A DNA stretch of 25,429 nt from an uncultured Porphyromonas sp. (GCA_902465775.1 CABQOJ010000001.1:1-25429); one strand, 5' to 3'. Positions 8,755 to 17,285 are shown, counted from the first letter of the stretch. Notes: generated by a model not told the origin, from the letters alone. Numbers and translations: made by a program.

Positions 8755-8838
8755 ATTCCTCCGAAGTTTCACTTCATTCTTCCGAAGTTTTATTTCATTC
8801 CTCCGAAGTCTCATATGACTCTTCGGAGGTTTTTCTTT
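8755..8838. repeat. 21-bp repeat module, copy 2 (three units plus a degenerate fourth)
   Basis: Units lie at 8755-8775, 8776-8796 and 8797-8817, each carrying TTCCTCCGAAG or TTCTTCCGAAG, and a fourth diverged unit at 8818-8838 carries the core in inverted form (CTTCGGAGG). CCTCCGAAG (8800-8808) and CTTCGGAGG (8821-8829) can pair. The flank CTCGGT...ACCGAG (8843-8872) forms a further short hairpin. The module lies between the divergent HU and purH promoters. Because 21 is a multiple of three, short frames stay open through it on both strands; these are not considered genes. Confidence 0.8.
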
Positions 8839-8933
8839 TTTCCTCGGTAGGGGATTTCTGTTTTCCACCGAGCTATTTGCGATTTAGTCGGGATATGCGT
8901 TCCAGATAGGGCTCGCGTATCGGCTCTTTTTAC

Positions 8934-8941
8934 TACCTTTG
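8934..8941 (+). promoter_or_regulatory. -7 promoter box (TACCTTTG) of the purH-mre operon
   Basis: TACCTTTG in the context TTTTTACTACCTTTG lies 90 nt before the purH ATG. No TTG is present at the usual -33 distance. No purine-riboswitch-like structure was recognised in the leader. Confidence 0.5.
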
Positions 8942-9031
8942 TAGCTACTGTAGCTATGACCCACATATTGCTCTGCTTAGGGGTTGCCTAGGAGAGCTAC
9001 TATTCACCCTATACCACACGCCACAAGGCTT

Positions 9032-10549
9032 ATGACCACAAGATCTATCCGACGAGCCCTCATATCAGTCTACCACAAGGAGGGCATCGATCGTATCGCA
9101 CAGATACTACATGCTGCCGAGGTAGAGATCGTCTCCACTGGAGGTACCCAAGAGTATATCGAGTCGCTCGGCATACCCTGCACTCCCGTTGAGTCGCTGA
9201 CCGCTCTGCCCTCTATCTTAGGAGGGCGTGTCAAGACGCTCCACCCGATGATCTTCGGCGGTATCCTCGCACGGCGAGACAATGCGCACGACGAGGAGCA
9301 GGTAGCGCAGTACGCGCTTCCCCTGATAGACCTTGTGATCGTGGATCTATACCCCTTTGCTGAGACGGTCGCTAGTGGCGCCAGCGAGGAAGAGATCATC
9401 GAGAAGATAGACATAGGCGGTATCTCCCTCATACGTGCTGCGGCAAAGAACTACCACGACGTGCTCATCTGCTCGCACCGCGATCAGTACGATGGGCTGA
9501 TCGATCTGCTGCAGCGTGACGGATGTAGCACGACCCTCCCCGAGCGGAGGAGCTATGCGCTGCGTGCCTTTGAGGTGACAGCGACTTACGACAGTGACAT
9601 CTTCAACTACTTCGACGCGGGCGCTCATACCGCACTACATCTCTCTGGTCGCAACCCGCGCGTCCTACGCTATGGTGAGAATCCTCACCAGATGGGCTTC
9701 TTCTTTGGGGACCTGGATCACTACTTTGACAAGCTACAGGGCAAAGAGCTCTCCTACAACAATCTGCAGGACCTCGACGCTGCCGTGCATCTCATTCAGG
9801 AGTTTGAGGCTCCCACCTTTGCGATCCTTAAGCACACCAACCCGTGTGGGATAGCTTCTCGTGAGACTATCTCGGAGGCTTGGCAGGCTGCTTATGAGGC
9901 TGACACGGAGTCGCCCTTTGGCGGTATCCTTGTGGCAAATAGGACGATAGACCGGGAGACGGCGGAGCAGATCTCGCACATCTTCTTTGAGGTGCTCATC
10001 GCACCCGACTTTGACACCGAAGCTTTGCAGATATTGGGTCAAAAGTCGAAGCGCATCCTTCTCCTGCAGAAAGCACCCTTGCCCGACCAAGACAGCGTCC
10101 GCTCAGCGGTGGGAGGCTACCTAGTACAGACACCGGACGTCCTCTCCGAGCCGGTCGTCTACACCTCTGTCACGGAGGCTACGCCCACAGAAGATGAGAT
10201 GGCAGACATACGCATGGCCGAGAGCATCGTCAAGTACTGCAAGAGCAATGCACTGGCTATCGTCCGGGACAGCCAGCTCCTCGCGACAGGCATCGGTCAG
10301 ACCTCTCGTGTCTCAGCCCTCAGACAAGCGATCCAGAAGGCGCACAACTTTGGCTTCGACCTCAAGGGGGCTGTCCTGGCGAGCGACGCATTCTTCCCCT
10401 TCCGTGACTGTGTAGACCTAGCTGCTGCAGCGGGCATCACGGCTATCGTACAGCCTGGCGGATCGATACGCGACCAGGAGAGCATCGACGCGTGCAACGA
10501 GCAGGGCGTCGCCATGGTGACGACAGGGGTACGCCACTTTAGACATTAA
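9032..10549 (+). CDS. purH: Bifunctional AICAR formyltransferase / IMP cyclohydrolase
   Basis: PurH carries out the last two steps of IMP synthesis: formylation of AICAR by 10-formyl-THF, then ring closure. The 505-residue product starts MTTRSIRRALISVYHKEGI. The N-terminal MGS-like cyclohydrolase domain has STGGT and GGRVKTLHP. The transformylase domain has RYGENPHQ, the catalytic pair K267-H268 in KHTNPCG, ESPFGG, and a C-terminus ending GVRHFRH. The frame is open 16 codons further to a TTG, but the ATG at 9032 matches the family N-terminus. mreB begins 24 nt downstream, so purine synthesis leads the cell-shape operon. Confidence 0.97.
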   Translation: MTTRSIRRALISVYHKEGIDRIAQILHAAEVEIVSTGGTQEYIESLGIPCTPVESLTALPSILGGRVKTLHPMIFGGILARRDNAHDEEQVAQYALPLIDLVIVDLYPFAETVASGASEEEIIEKIDIGGISLIRAAAKNYHDVLICSHRDQYDGLIDLLQRDGCSTTLPERRSYALRAFEVTATYDSDIFNYFDAGAHTALHLSGRNPRVLRYGENPHQMGFFFGDLDHYFDKLQGKELSYNNLQDLDAAVHLIQEFEAPTFAILKHTNPCGIASRETISEAWQAAYEADTESPFGGILVANRTIDRETAEQISHIFFEVLIAPDFDTEALQILGQKSKRILLLQKAPLPDQDSVRSAVGGYLVQTPDVLSEPVVYTSVTEATPTEDEMADIRMAESIVKYCKSNALAIVRDSQLLATGIGQTSRVSALRQAIQKAHNFGFDLKGAVLASDAFFPFRDCVDLAAAAGITAIVQPGGSIRDQESIDACNEQGVAMVTTGVRHFRH

Positions 10550-10573
10550 TCATTAGTCACAACCAAACGATAT

Positions 10574-11596
10574 ATGGGACTATTCAAACTAAGACAAGAA
10601 CTAGCTATAGACCTCGGTACAGCTAATACAATCATAATGAAGGATGGCAAGATCGTCTTCGACGAGCCGAGTGTCATCGCCTTCGACCGTCGCAATGACG
10701 AGGTGATCGCCGTGGGCACGAAGGCTCGGGAGATCTATGAGAAGGGGCACGAGTACATTCGCTCGGTGCGTCCCCTCAGAGATGGCGTCATAGCGGACTT
10801 TGACGCAGCTGAGAAGATGATCCGAGGCATGGTCAAGCAGATCAACAAGAAGTCGCACTCGCTCTTCTCCCCCTCGCTACGTATGGTCGTCAGCGTGCCT
10901 TCGGGCAGTACGGAGGTGGAGATACGCGCGGTGAAGGACTCAAGCGAGCACGCTGGTGGACGTGACGTCTACATGCTCTATGAGTCGATGGCCGCTGCGA
11001 TCGGTATCGGCATCGATGTCCTCGCTCCTGAGGGTAACATGGTCGTGGACATAGGCGGTGGTACGACTGAGATAGCTGTCATCTCGCTTGGAGGTATCTC
11101 CTCAAAGCAGTCGATACGTGTGGCTGGTGACGAGTTCACCCATGACATCATGGAGTACATGCGCCAGAAGCACAATGTACGTGTCGGCGAGCGCACCGCA
11201 GAGCAGATCAAGATCGAGGTGGGCAGCGCTCTAGCTGAGCTGGAGAACGCTCCCGAGGACTTCCTCGTCACCAGTGCCGACCTGATGGACTCACTGCCAC
11301 GCCAGATCAGCGTCTCCTATCAAGAGATAGCTCAGTGTCTCGACAAGTCTATTGTCAAGATCGAGAGCGCTATCCTCAGGACGCTCGAGAGCACGCCTCC
11401 CGAGCTCTACACCGATGTGACGCAAAACGGCATCTCCCTGACAGGCGGTGGCGCACTCTTGCGCGGTCTAGCCGAAAGATTGACACGTCGCTTCGCCATA
11501 CAGTTCAACGTCCCCGAGGATCCACTACGCGCTGTGGCTATGGGCACCGACAAGGCGCTCAAGAATGTAGATAGTTACAACTTTCTCATTCACTAG
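10574..11596 (+). CDS. mreB: Rod shape-determining protein MreB (bacterial actin)
   Basis: MreB polymerises on the inner membrane and positions the elongation machinery for peptidoglycan. At 340 residues it is of normal length. Actin-fold signatures are AIDLGTANTIIMKDG near the N-terminus (phosphate 1), VVDIGGGTTEIAVISLGG in the middle (phosphate 2), and LTGGGALLRGLAERL towards the end (adenosine loop). The N-terminal MGLFKLRQE is short and amphipathic, as expected for membrane contact. It follows purH by 24 nt and precedes mreC by 42 nt, so it lies inside one operon. Porphyromonas are short rods or coccobacilli, and the complete mre set here fits elongated growth. Confidence 0.96.
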   Translation: MGLFKLRQELAIDLGTANTIIMKDGKIVFDEPSVIAFDRRNDEVIAVGTKAREIYEKGHEYIRSVRPLRDGVIADFDAAEKMIRGMVKQINKKSHSLFSPSLRMVVSVPSGSTEVEIRAVKDSSEHAGGRDVYMLYESMAAAIGIGIDVLAPEGNMVVDIGGGTTEIAVISLGGISSKQSIRVAGDEFTHDIMEYMRQKHNVRVGERTAEQIKIEVGSALAELENAPEDFLVTSADLMDSLPRQISVSYQEIAQCLDKSIVKIESAILRTLESTPPELYTDVTQNGISLTGGGALLRGLAERLTRRFAIQFNVPEDPLRAVAMGTDKALKNVDSYNFLIH

Positions 11597-11638
11597 AAGG
11601 GTCGTCACGTGGCGCTATAGTAGTAACAAGAGATAGCA

Positions 11639-12514
11639 ATGCGTCGTCTCCTCGAACTCCTTCGTGCGAACCTGCACTGGGTGCTCCTAGTGGTGTGTGA
11701 GGCGATTGCCTTGCTCCTACTCTTTCATGGCAGTCTCTACCACTCATTCGTGGGAGCGGCTGCCAGTTCGTCTGTCGTGGGGAGGATTCACACCGAGGGG
11801 GCACGCTGGCGCTCCTACCTCTCGCTACAGCAGGAGAACCAGCAGCTCACGGCTCAGCTAGCATCGCTCGAGGGACGCTACCTAGCTTTGCAGAGACAGT
11901 TCGAGTACCTCCTCGCGGATACTGTTGTACCGCAGGTTCTGGCGCCTTTAGACTCCTTAGACACCATTGTGCGGGAGGAACCCAGCTTTACCTTTGTGAC
12001 AGCACAGGTAGTTAGCTTGACCTACCTCAAGGCAAACAACATGATGACCATAGACCGTGGGGCACGTGACGGCATCAAGCCCAATATGGGCGTGGTCTCC
12101 CAGAGCGGTGTCGTAGGCATCGTAGCTCAGGTGGGACCTCGCTACGCAACGGTCGTACCGCTCATCAACGAGAGCCTAACGCTCAGCTGTATGACCCTCC
12201 GCGAGGGCCATGTGGGAGACCTCTCTTGGCGACGAAAGCTCTCGCCTGCGGAGGGCATCGTGCGGGGATTGCCGAAGCATGCGCACCTAGCTGTCGGAGA
12301 TACGCTCGTGACGAGTGGCTACTCCGCCATCTTCCCCCCGGGCATGATGATCGGCCGGCTAGAGGGCGAAGGCGCCGAGGGCACTCGTATCACTTATCGT
12401 AAGGAGCTACCAGTGCTCCTAGCGACAGACTTCGGACAGCTACACCACGTCTACGTGATAACGGGAGGCAATACGATCAATCTAGAAGAGCAAGCGAGCA
12501 GAGAGGAGCTATGA
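11639..12514 (+). CDS. mreC: Rod shape-determining protein MreC
   Basis: MreC is a bitopic membrane protein that links MreB/MreD to periplasmic PBP2. The 291-residue product has a short cytoplasmic tail, one N-terminal membrane helix (about 14-36, WVLLVVCEAIALLLLF), a coiled coil (about 60-92, QQENQQLTAQLASLEGRYLA) and the beta-rich MreC domain, with SGVVGIVAQVG and VTSGYSAIFPPGMMIG. Its stop overlaps the mreD start by 4 nt (ATGA), indicating translational coupling. Identity rests on the topology, these motifs and the position between mreB and mreD. Confidence 0.93.
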   Translation: MRRLLELLRANLHWVLLVVCEAIALLLLFHGSLYHSFVGAAASSSVVGRIHTEGARWRSYLSLQQENQQLTAQLASLEGRYLALQRQFEYLLADTVVPQVLAPLDSLDTIVREEPSFTFVTAQVVSLTYLKANNMMTIDRGARDGIKPNMGVVSQSGVVGIVAQVGPRYATVVPLINESLTLSCMTLREGHVGDLSWRRKLSPAEGIVRGLPKHAHLAVGDTLVTSGYSAIFPPGMMIGRLEGEGAEGTRITYRKELPVLLATDFGQLHHVYVITGGNTINLEEQASREEL

Positions 12515-13029
12515 GACTACAGATGATATGGACGACCCTAGGCATCGTACTGCTGGTACTGCTGCAGGTAGAGGTCTTTAACTACATACAGCTCTTTCGC
12601 TATGCGACCCCTTCGGTCTATCTCTTTGCGCTGCTACTCTTTAGCGTAGATACTCCGAAGGAGTGGCTCACGCTCGTCGGAGCGCTCGTCGGACTCTCCG
12701 TCGACCTGCTCAGTGGCACGCCCGGACTGCACATGGCTGCCCTGACACTCGTCGGCTTCCTGCGCAACTATCTCCTAGCTCCCGCCGTCGATATCGAGAG
12801 TAACCTACGACGTGCGCCCTCCATGCGCATACATGGCTGGGGCATCTGGCTAGTCATCCTAGAGATGGTAGCGATCCATCAGTTTGTCCTCTTCACGCTC
12901 GACTCGCTAGGCGGCTTCGACTGGGAGTACTACGCCCTGCGGCTGGGTAGCAGTATGCTCCTGACCTATCTCATCGTGATGATCCTGCAGATGCTCTTCC
13001 TAGAGCACCTACCACGGCATCAGAGCTAG
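12511..13029 (+). CDS. mreD: Rod shape-determining protein MreD
   Basis: A small integral membrane protein of 172 residues with about five hydrophobic segments, the usual size and profile for MreD, a partner of MreC in the elongasome. Sequence conservation in this family is low. Recognition rests on the hydrophobic pattern, family-like stretches such as LLVLLQVEVFNYIQLF near the N-terminus and GLSVDLLSGTPGLHMAALTL in the middle, and its place between mreC (4-nt overlap) and the PBP2 gene (11-nt gap). No catalytic motif is expected. Confidence 0.9.
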   Translation: MRLQMIWTTLGIVLLVLLQVEVFNYIQLFRYATPSVYLFALLLFSVDTPKEWLTLVGALVGLSVDLLSGTPGLHMAALTLVGFLRNYLLAPAVDIESNLRRAPSMRIHGWGIWLVILEMVAIHQFVLFTLDSLGGFDWEYYALRLGSSMLLTYLIVMILQMLFLEHLPRHQS

Positions 13030-13040
13030 CGAATCAGCTT

Positions 13041-14897
13041 ATGGAGCGCCCACGCCATCGACTACGCATCGCCGTCCTCCCGCTGATTGCTATAGGCATC
13101 GTCGCACTATACATCATACGGCTCGGCTACCTGCAGCTCGTCAGCTCAGAGTACAAGGAGCGCGCCATGCACAATGCCCTTTACGAGGAAATCATCTTCC
13201 CCGACCGTGGCGTCATCTATGACCGCAAAGGGACCCTCCTCGTCTACAACAAGCCAGCCTACGACCTCCTCGTCACCACAAAAGAGCTAGCCGACACCCT
13301 CGACACGCCACTACTGGCGAGCCTCCTCCACACCACCAAGCAGGAGCTCGACAAGCGCATGACAGCCCTACGGGACCGCTCCATCAATCCCGGCTACTCG
13401 CCCTTTACGCCACAACTCTTCTGGTCACAGCTCACCAGCGAGGAGGCGGGATTCATTCAGGAGCAGCTCTTCCGGCTACCTGGCTTCACGCTCCGACCAC
13501 GCGCCGTGCGTCGCTCCGACCAGCCCAATGCCGCTCTCCTACTCGGCTACCTTGGCGAGTCCAGTCCTGAGGAACTCAAAGCCGACAGCACCCTCGCACT
13601 TGGACAGTATGTCGGCAAAAGCGGCGTGGAGCGCACCTACGACAAAACCTTGCGAGGGCGCAACGGAGTCAATCTCTTGCTCCGTGATGCCCGTGGTAGG
13701 ATCCAGGGCAGCTACAACGAAGGCGCAGACGACATCGAGGCAATCCCTGGCGAAGACCTAACCCTCAGCATAGATATCGGTCTGCAAAGCCTAGGCGAAA
13801 AGCTCATGCAGGGCAAAAGAGGCGCCATCGTCATGATCGAACCCAAAAGTGGCGAAGTACTCTGCCTCGTCTCCTCACCCACTTACGACGTGCGCATGCT
13901 GCAAGGCAAGAGCTTAGGCAAGGCGCATCAGCAACTTGTCCTACAGGAGGGCAAGCCCCTCTTCAACCGTGCCATCATGGGTACCTACCCCCCGGGCTCT
14001 ACCTTCAAGCCCGCCATGGGAGCCTTGATGCTTCAGGAGCATCTCGTCACCACCTCCACACTCCTCTCCTGCGCTCGTGGTTATCTTCGTATGCGTGGCC
14101 GACCCGCCTGCCACGGTCATGCCTCTCCGCTCAATCTGCGCAGCGCCTTGACTACCTCCTGCAACGCTTACTTCTGCTGGGGCTTGCACTTCCTCCTCGA
14201 TGACCGCTCCCGCTACCCGACCGTGCAGGACGCGCTCAATAAGTGGCGCGACTATATGGTAGACTTTGGCTTCGGATACAAGCTCGGCATCGACCTAGCT
14301 GGCGAAAACCGAGGCTTCATACCCAATAGCTCCGTCTACGATCGCGTATACAGTCGCTGGAACTCCTCCACCATCATCTCCCTCTCCATCGGTCAGGGCG
14401 AGGTACTACTCACGCCGCTACAGATGGCGAACCTCGCCTCCATCATCGCCAATAGAGGTTACTACTACACGCCCCACGTCGTCCGCAAGATCGAGCATAC
14501 CCCGCTAGACACCCTCTTCACCACACCACACCACACCATGGTCTCGCCAGACTACTGGGAGGAGATAGCCCAGGGGATGCACGGCGCTGTCCTAGCGGGC
14601 ACCTGTCGTCGGGCCAACTTCGCCCCTGGCGAAATCAACGTATGCGGTAAGACTGGTACCGCCGAAAACCGCTTCGGCAAAGATCACTCCGCCTTCATCG
14701 GCTTTGCACCCCTCGAAGAGCCCAAAGTGGCCATAAGCGTCTACGTCGAGAACGGTGGCTTCGGAGCGACCTACGGCGTACCCATCGGACGCGTCATGAT
14801 GGAGTACTACCTGCGTGATGGACAGCTATCGGGAGCTTCCCAAGCCATTGCCGAGCAGATCAGCCGACAGAAGATATTCTACTCACACGACCTATAA
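13041..14897 (+). CDS. mrdA: Penicillin-binding protein 2 (elongasome DD-transpeptidase)
   Basis: PBP2 crosslinks new peptidoglycan during side-wall growth, in complex with RodA. At 618 residues it is a normal class B PBP: one N-terminal membrane helix (about 10-32), a pedestal starting FPDRGVIYDRKGTLLVYN, and a C-terminal transpeptidase with the nucleophile S320 in STFK, the SxN triad S373-C374-N375, and KTG at 537-539. All three active-site motifs are intact, so it should be active and beta-lactam sensitive. It lies between mreD (11 nt) and rodA (16 nt), which argues for PBP2 rather than the division protein PBP3/FtsI. Confidence 0.95.
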   Translation: MERPRHRLRIAVLPLIAIGIVALYIIRLGYLQLVSSEYKERAMHNALYEEIIFPDRGVIYDRKGTLLVYNKPAYDLLVTTKELADTLDTPLLASLLHTTKQELDKRMTALRDRSINPGYSPFTPQLFWSQLTSEEAGFIQEQLFRLPGFTLRPRAVRRSDQPNAALLLGYLGESSPEELKADSTLALGQYVGKSGVERTYDKTLRGRNGVNLLLRDARGRIQGSYNEGADDIEAIPGEDLTLSIDIGLQSLGEKLMQGKRGAIVMIEPKSGEVLCLVSSPTYDVRMLQGKSLGKAHQQLVLQEGKPLFNRAIMGTYPPGSTFKPAMGALMLQEHLVTTSTLLSCARGYLRMRGRPACHGHASPLNLRSALTTSCNAYFCWGLHFLLDDRSRYPTVQDALNKWRDYMVDFGFGYKLGIDLAGENRGFIPNSSVYDRVYSRWNSSTIISLSIGQGEVLLTPLQMANLASIIANRGYYYTPHVVRKIEHTPLDTLFTTPHHTMVSPDYWEEIAQGMHGAVLAGTCRRANFAPGEINVCGKTGTAENRFGKDHSAFIGFAPLEEPKVAISVYVENGGFGATYGVPIGRVMMEYYLRDGQLSGASQAIAEQISRQKIFYSHDL

Positions 14898-14913
14898 AGA
14901 CCCAACGAGCAGC

Positions 14914-16371
14914 ATGCCATACCTTAGCAAGCAACGACGTAGCAACCTCCTGATGCGCCTCGACTGGCCACTCATCATCCTCTACCTCCTGATGGTAGCG
15001 GGTGGTTGGCTCGCCATATGCGGAGCTACGTACGACTTCACACCTGGTCATCTCCTAGAGATGGGAGGGCGACCCATGCAGCAGCTCATATGGATCTCCC
15101 TAGCGCTCGTACTAGGCGGTGTGGTGCTCCTCATAGACGAAGACCTCTTTGAGTCGGGAGCCCCCTACCTCTATATAGGCTTCATCCTGCTTCTTATCGT
15201 GACAGCCGTTGTAGCGCCCGATATCAAAGGCTCCCGCTCCTGGCTCGTCATGGGTCCCATCCGAGTGCAGCCCGCCGAGTTTGCCAAGCTCGGTACCGCA
15301 CTCATGCTCGCCTACTGGCTCAACCGCCCCGAGTTCAAGCTCACCACCATGCGAGGCTATCTAGAGGTCTTTGCCATCATACTCCTACCGATGGCAATCA
15401 TCATATTGCAAAGTGAGACTGGGTCAGCACTCGTCTTCTGCGCCTTCTTCCTAGCACTCTATCGTGAGGGACTCTCTGGCGCTTTCCTCCTACTCGCCTC
15501 GCTAGCGGTCACGCTCTTTGTCGTGGCGCTCATGCTGGCCGACGTCAGCTGGGGCGCTACCGACGCTAGCCGTCTGCTCATCTGTAGCATCATCTCCGTC
15601 GCCACCATCCTCTACCTCAGCAGCATCGTACGGTGGAAGCCCCGTGAGCGACGCATCTTGTGGATCGTCAGCGCCACCTACTTCGTCGGCATGTATATCT
15701 CTCTGCGCTGGTTGCCGATCGACTACAGCTACGTCGCACTGGCACTGATGAGCTGCATCATCCTCTTCTGCTTCGTGCGCGCCTTGCTGCACTACTCGCG
15801 CTCCTACCTCTTAGTCGGCATAGCCAGCTTAGGATTGCTCGCCTTCTCCCTCTCCGTCGAGTACGTCTACAACGACATCCTCGCACCGCACCAGCAGATG
15901 CGTATCGCCGTGTCGCTCGGCATCGAGCAGGATCCACGAGGCGCTGGGTACAATGTGGACCAAGCGAAGATAGCTATCGGCTCAGGCGGCCTCATGGGCA
16001 AAGGGTTCCTCCAGGGCACCCAGACGAAGCTCAAGTATGTCCCCGAGCAAGACACCGACTTCATCTTCTGCACCATCGGTGAGGAGCAAGGCTTCGCGGG
16101 GTCCGTCGTTCTGCTCCTCCTCTTCCTCACTATGATCCTACGCATCATGTGGCGAGCGGAGCAGCACCCCTCCACCTTCGGTCGGGTCTACGGCTACTGC
16201 CTGGCGTGCGTCTTGATCTTTCACCTGATGGTCAACGTGGGGATGGTGCTAGGACTGGTGCCCGTCATCGGCATCCCACTTCCCTTCTTTAGCTATGGCG
16301 GCTCCTCGCTCTGGGGCTTCTCGCTGATGCTCGCCATCTTCCTCAAGATCGACGCCTCGGGCAAGCGCTAG
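14914..16371 (+). CDS. rodA: RodA, SEDS-family peptidoglycan glycosyltransferase
   Basis: RodA polymerises lipid II into glycan strands with PBP2. The 485-residue product, from ATG 14914 (MPYLSKQRRSNLLMRLDWPL), is multi-pass and carries the SEDS signatures GSRSWLVMGPIRVQPAEFAK, AIGSGGLMGKGFLQGTQTK, YVPEQDTDFIFCTIGEEQGF, with D382 at the position of the catalytic Asp in this motif, and a C-terminal LPFFSYGGSS. The frame extends upstream to 14815, but that would overlap the PBP2 gene by 83 nt and add residues without homology. It is over 100 residues longer than E. coli RodA; the extra is a hydrophobic stretch in the middle (about 190-300), probably additional helices. It ends the operon before a strong terminator. 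Confidence 0.94.
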   Translation: MPYLSKQRRSNLLMRLDWPLIILYLLMVAGGWLAICGATYDFTPGHLLEMGGRPMQQLIWISLALVLGGVVLLIDEDLFESGAPYLYIGFILLLIVTAVVAPDIKGSRSWLVMGPIRVQPAEFAKLGTALMLAYWLNRPEFKLTTMRGYLEVFAIILLPMAIIILQSETGSALVFCAFFLALYREGLSGAFLLLASLAVTLFVVALMLADVSWGATDASRLLICSIISVATILYLSSIVRWKPRERRILWIVSATYFVGMYISLRWLPIDYSYVALALMSCIILFCFVRALLHYSRSYLLVGIASLGLLAFSLSVEYVYNDILAPHQQMRIAVSLGIEQDPRGAGYNVDQAKIAIGSGGLMGKGFLQGTQTKLKYVPEQDTDFIFCTIGEEQGFAGSVVLLLLFLTMILRIMWRAEQHPSTFGRVYGYCLACVLIFHLMVNVGMVLGLVPVIGIPLPFFSYGGSSLWGFSLMLAIFLKIDASGKR

Positions 16372-16433
16372 CCCACACCTCATCCCCCTCTTTCGCCAAA
16401 AACTCCAACCGCCGAACGACTCAACATATCAAT

Positions 16434-16475
16434 AGCCACGTGGAAAATCTCAATCTCCACGTGGCTGTTTTTTTT
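16434..16475 (+). terminator. Terminator of the purH-mre-rodA operon
   Basis: AGCCACGTGGA (16434-16444) pairs perfectly with TCCACGTGGCT (16456-16466), followed by G and eight T (16468-16475). It lies 63 nt past the rodA stop. Confidence 0.92.
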
Positions 16476-16478
16476 ATC

Positions 16479-16573
16479 CTTACGGAGGCACAGAAAAATT
16501 CTTCGGAACTTCGATTTCATTCTTCCGAAGTTTCATTTCATTCTTCCGAACTTTTATTTCGCCCCTCCGTGAG
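16479..16573. repeat. 21-bp triple-repeat module, copy 3
   Basis: Units lie at 16498-16518, 16519-16539 and 16540-16560, flanked by an imperfect inverted repeat (CTTACGGAGG at 16479-16488 and CCTCCGTGAG at 16564-16573). The middle unit equals the middle unit of copy 1. The module sits between two converging terminators, and its right flank runs straight into the minus-strand terminator. Confidence 0.83.
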
Positions 16574-16574
16574 G

Positions 16575-16620
16575 AATAAAAAATAGCTCCGTAGGAACTT
16601 CAAAATCCCTACGGAGCTAT
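16575..16620 (-). terminator. Terminator of the dpp5-HAD transcript
   Basis: On the minus strand ATAGCTCCGTAGG (16608-16620) pairs perfectly with CCTACGGAGCTAT (16583-16595), followed by a T-rich run (16575-16582). It lies 47 nt past the HAD gene stop. Confidence 0.9.
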
Positions 16621-16667
16621 CGGTAAGTAATACCCAACTATAGTCCCACTAGAGTGGTCTAGTCGTG

Positions 16668-17285
16668 CTACAGACGGGCCGCGAGGGCGGGTCGCCAGTC
16701 CATCCCATTGACCGCTAGGAGGGTTTGCAGGCCAAGCGCTGAGGCAGCCTCCAGATTGGCCGTGCTGTCGTCGATGAAGAGCGTCCGCTCGGGCACCATC
16801 CCGCTGTCCGCTATCATCTGCTCATAGATAGCTCGGTCGGGCTTCATCGTGTGCATATCGCAGGAGGCGTAGACCTTGTCCACATAGTCGCTCAGCGTCC
16901 GCCCCGTGGCGGGGAGGAAGTGCGGACTGTGGGCATAAGCCATGATGTAGGGGTTGGTGTTTGACAGGATATAGATCTTGTACTGCTTGCGCAGCTGCTC
17001 TAGGTAGTCAAACTTGTACTGAGGGACACCCTTGAGGAAGAGCATGATCGCCTCATTGATCTCTTCATCAGTCAGGGCTGTGCCCGCATGCTCATTGAGC
17101 CGTGCGACAAACTCCTCACGCCCCACGAGCCCCATCTCTAGGTCGTGGAAGACACCGAGCTGTCGATACGGATTGAGCATCTCGTCGATGTCCTGAACAC
17201 CTAGCTCGCGGAAGCGTCTTAGCGACACCTCCGGCTGGAGATCCACTAAGACGCCTCCGAAATCAAATACGAGTGTATCTATCAC
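16668..17285 (-). CDS. HAD-superfamily (subfamily IA, YihX-like) phosphatase
   Basis: A cytosolic hydrolase of 205 residues with the HAD motifs in order: I, DFGGVLVD with nucleophile D8; II, S108 in ILSNTN; III, K148 in MKPDRAIY; IV, D172-D173 in FIDDSTAN. The alpha-helical cap lies between motifs I and II. The usual second Asp of motif I (DxD) is Gly here (DFG), as in the YihX type of E. coli (DLGNV), which acts on sugar phosphates such as glucose-1-phosphate. The substrate here is not determinable. The start lies 6 nt after the dpp5 stop, so the two are co-transcribed, although no shared pathway is evident. Confidence 0.88.
   Translation of the reverse strand: MIDTLVFDFGGVLVDLQPEVSLRRFRELGVQDIDEMLNPYRQLGVFHDLEMGLVGREEFVARLNEHAGTALTDEEINEAIMLFLKGVPQYKFDYLEQLRKQYKIYILSNTNPYIMAYAHSPHFLPATGRTLSDYVDKVYASCDMHTMKPDRAIYEQMIADSGMVPERTLFIDDSTANLEAASALGLQTLLAVNGMDWRPALAARL

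Noticed and set aside
8659..8909. Small proteins with seven-residue repeats across copy 2 of the 21-bp module
   Set aside because: A 21-bp period keeps any frame open. The corresponding frames in the other copies are not conserved, and copy 1 has a stop in the frame that is open in copy 4.
8984..9031. TTG start giving a 16-residue longer PurH
   Set aside because: The extension has no PurH similarity, and the ATG at 9032 matches the family N-terminus.
14815..14913. Longer RodA starting inside the PBP2 gene
   Set aside because: The added residues are non-homologous and would overlap the PBP2 gene by 83 nt; the ATG at 14914 gives a normal SEDS N-terminus.
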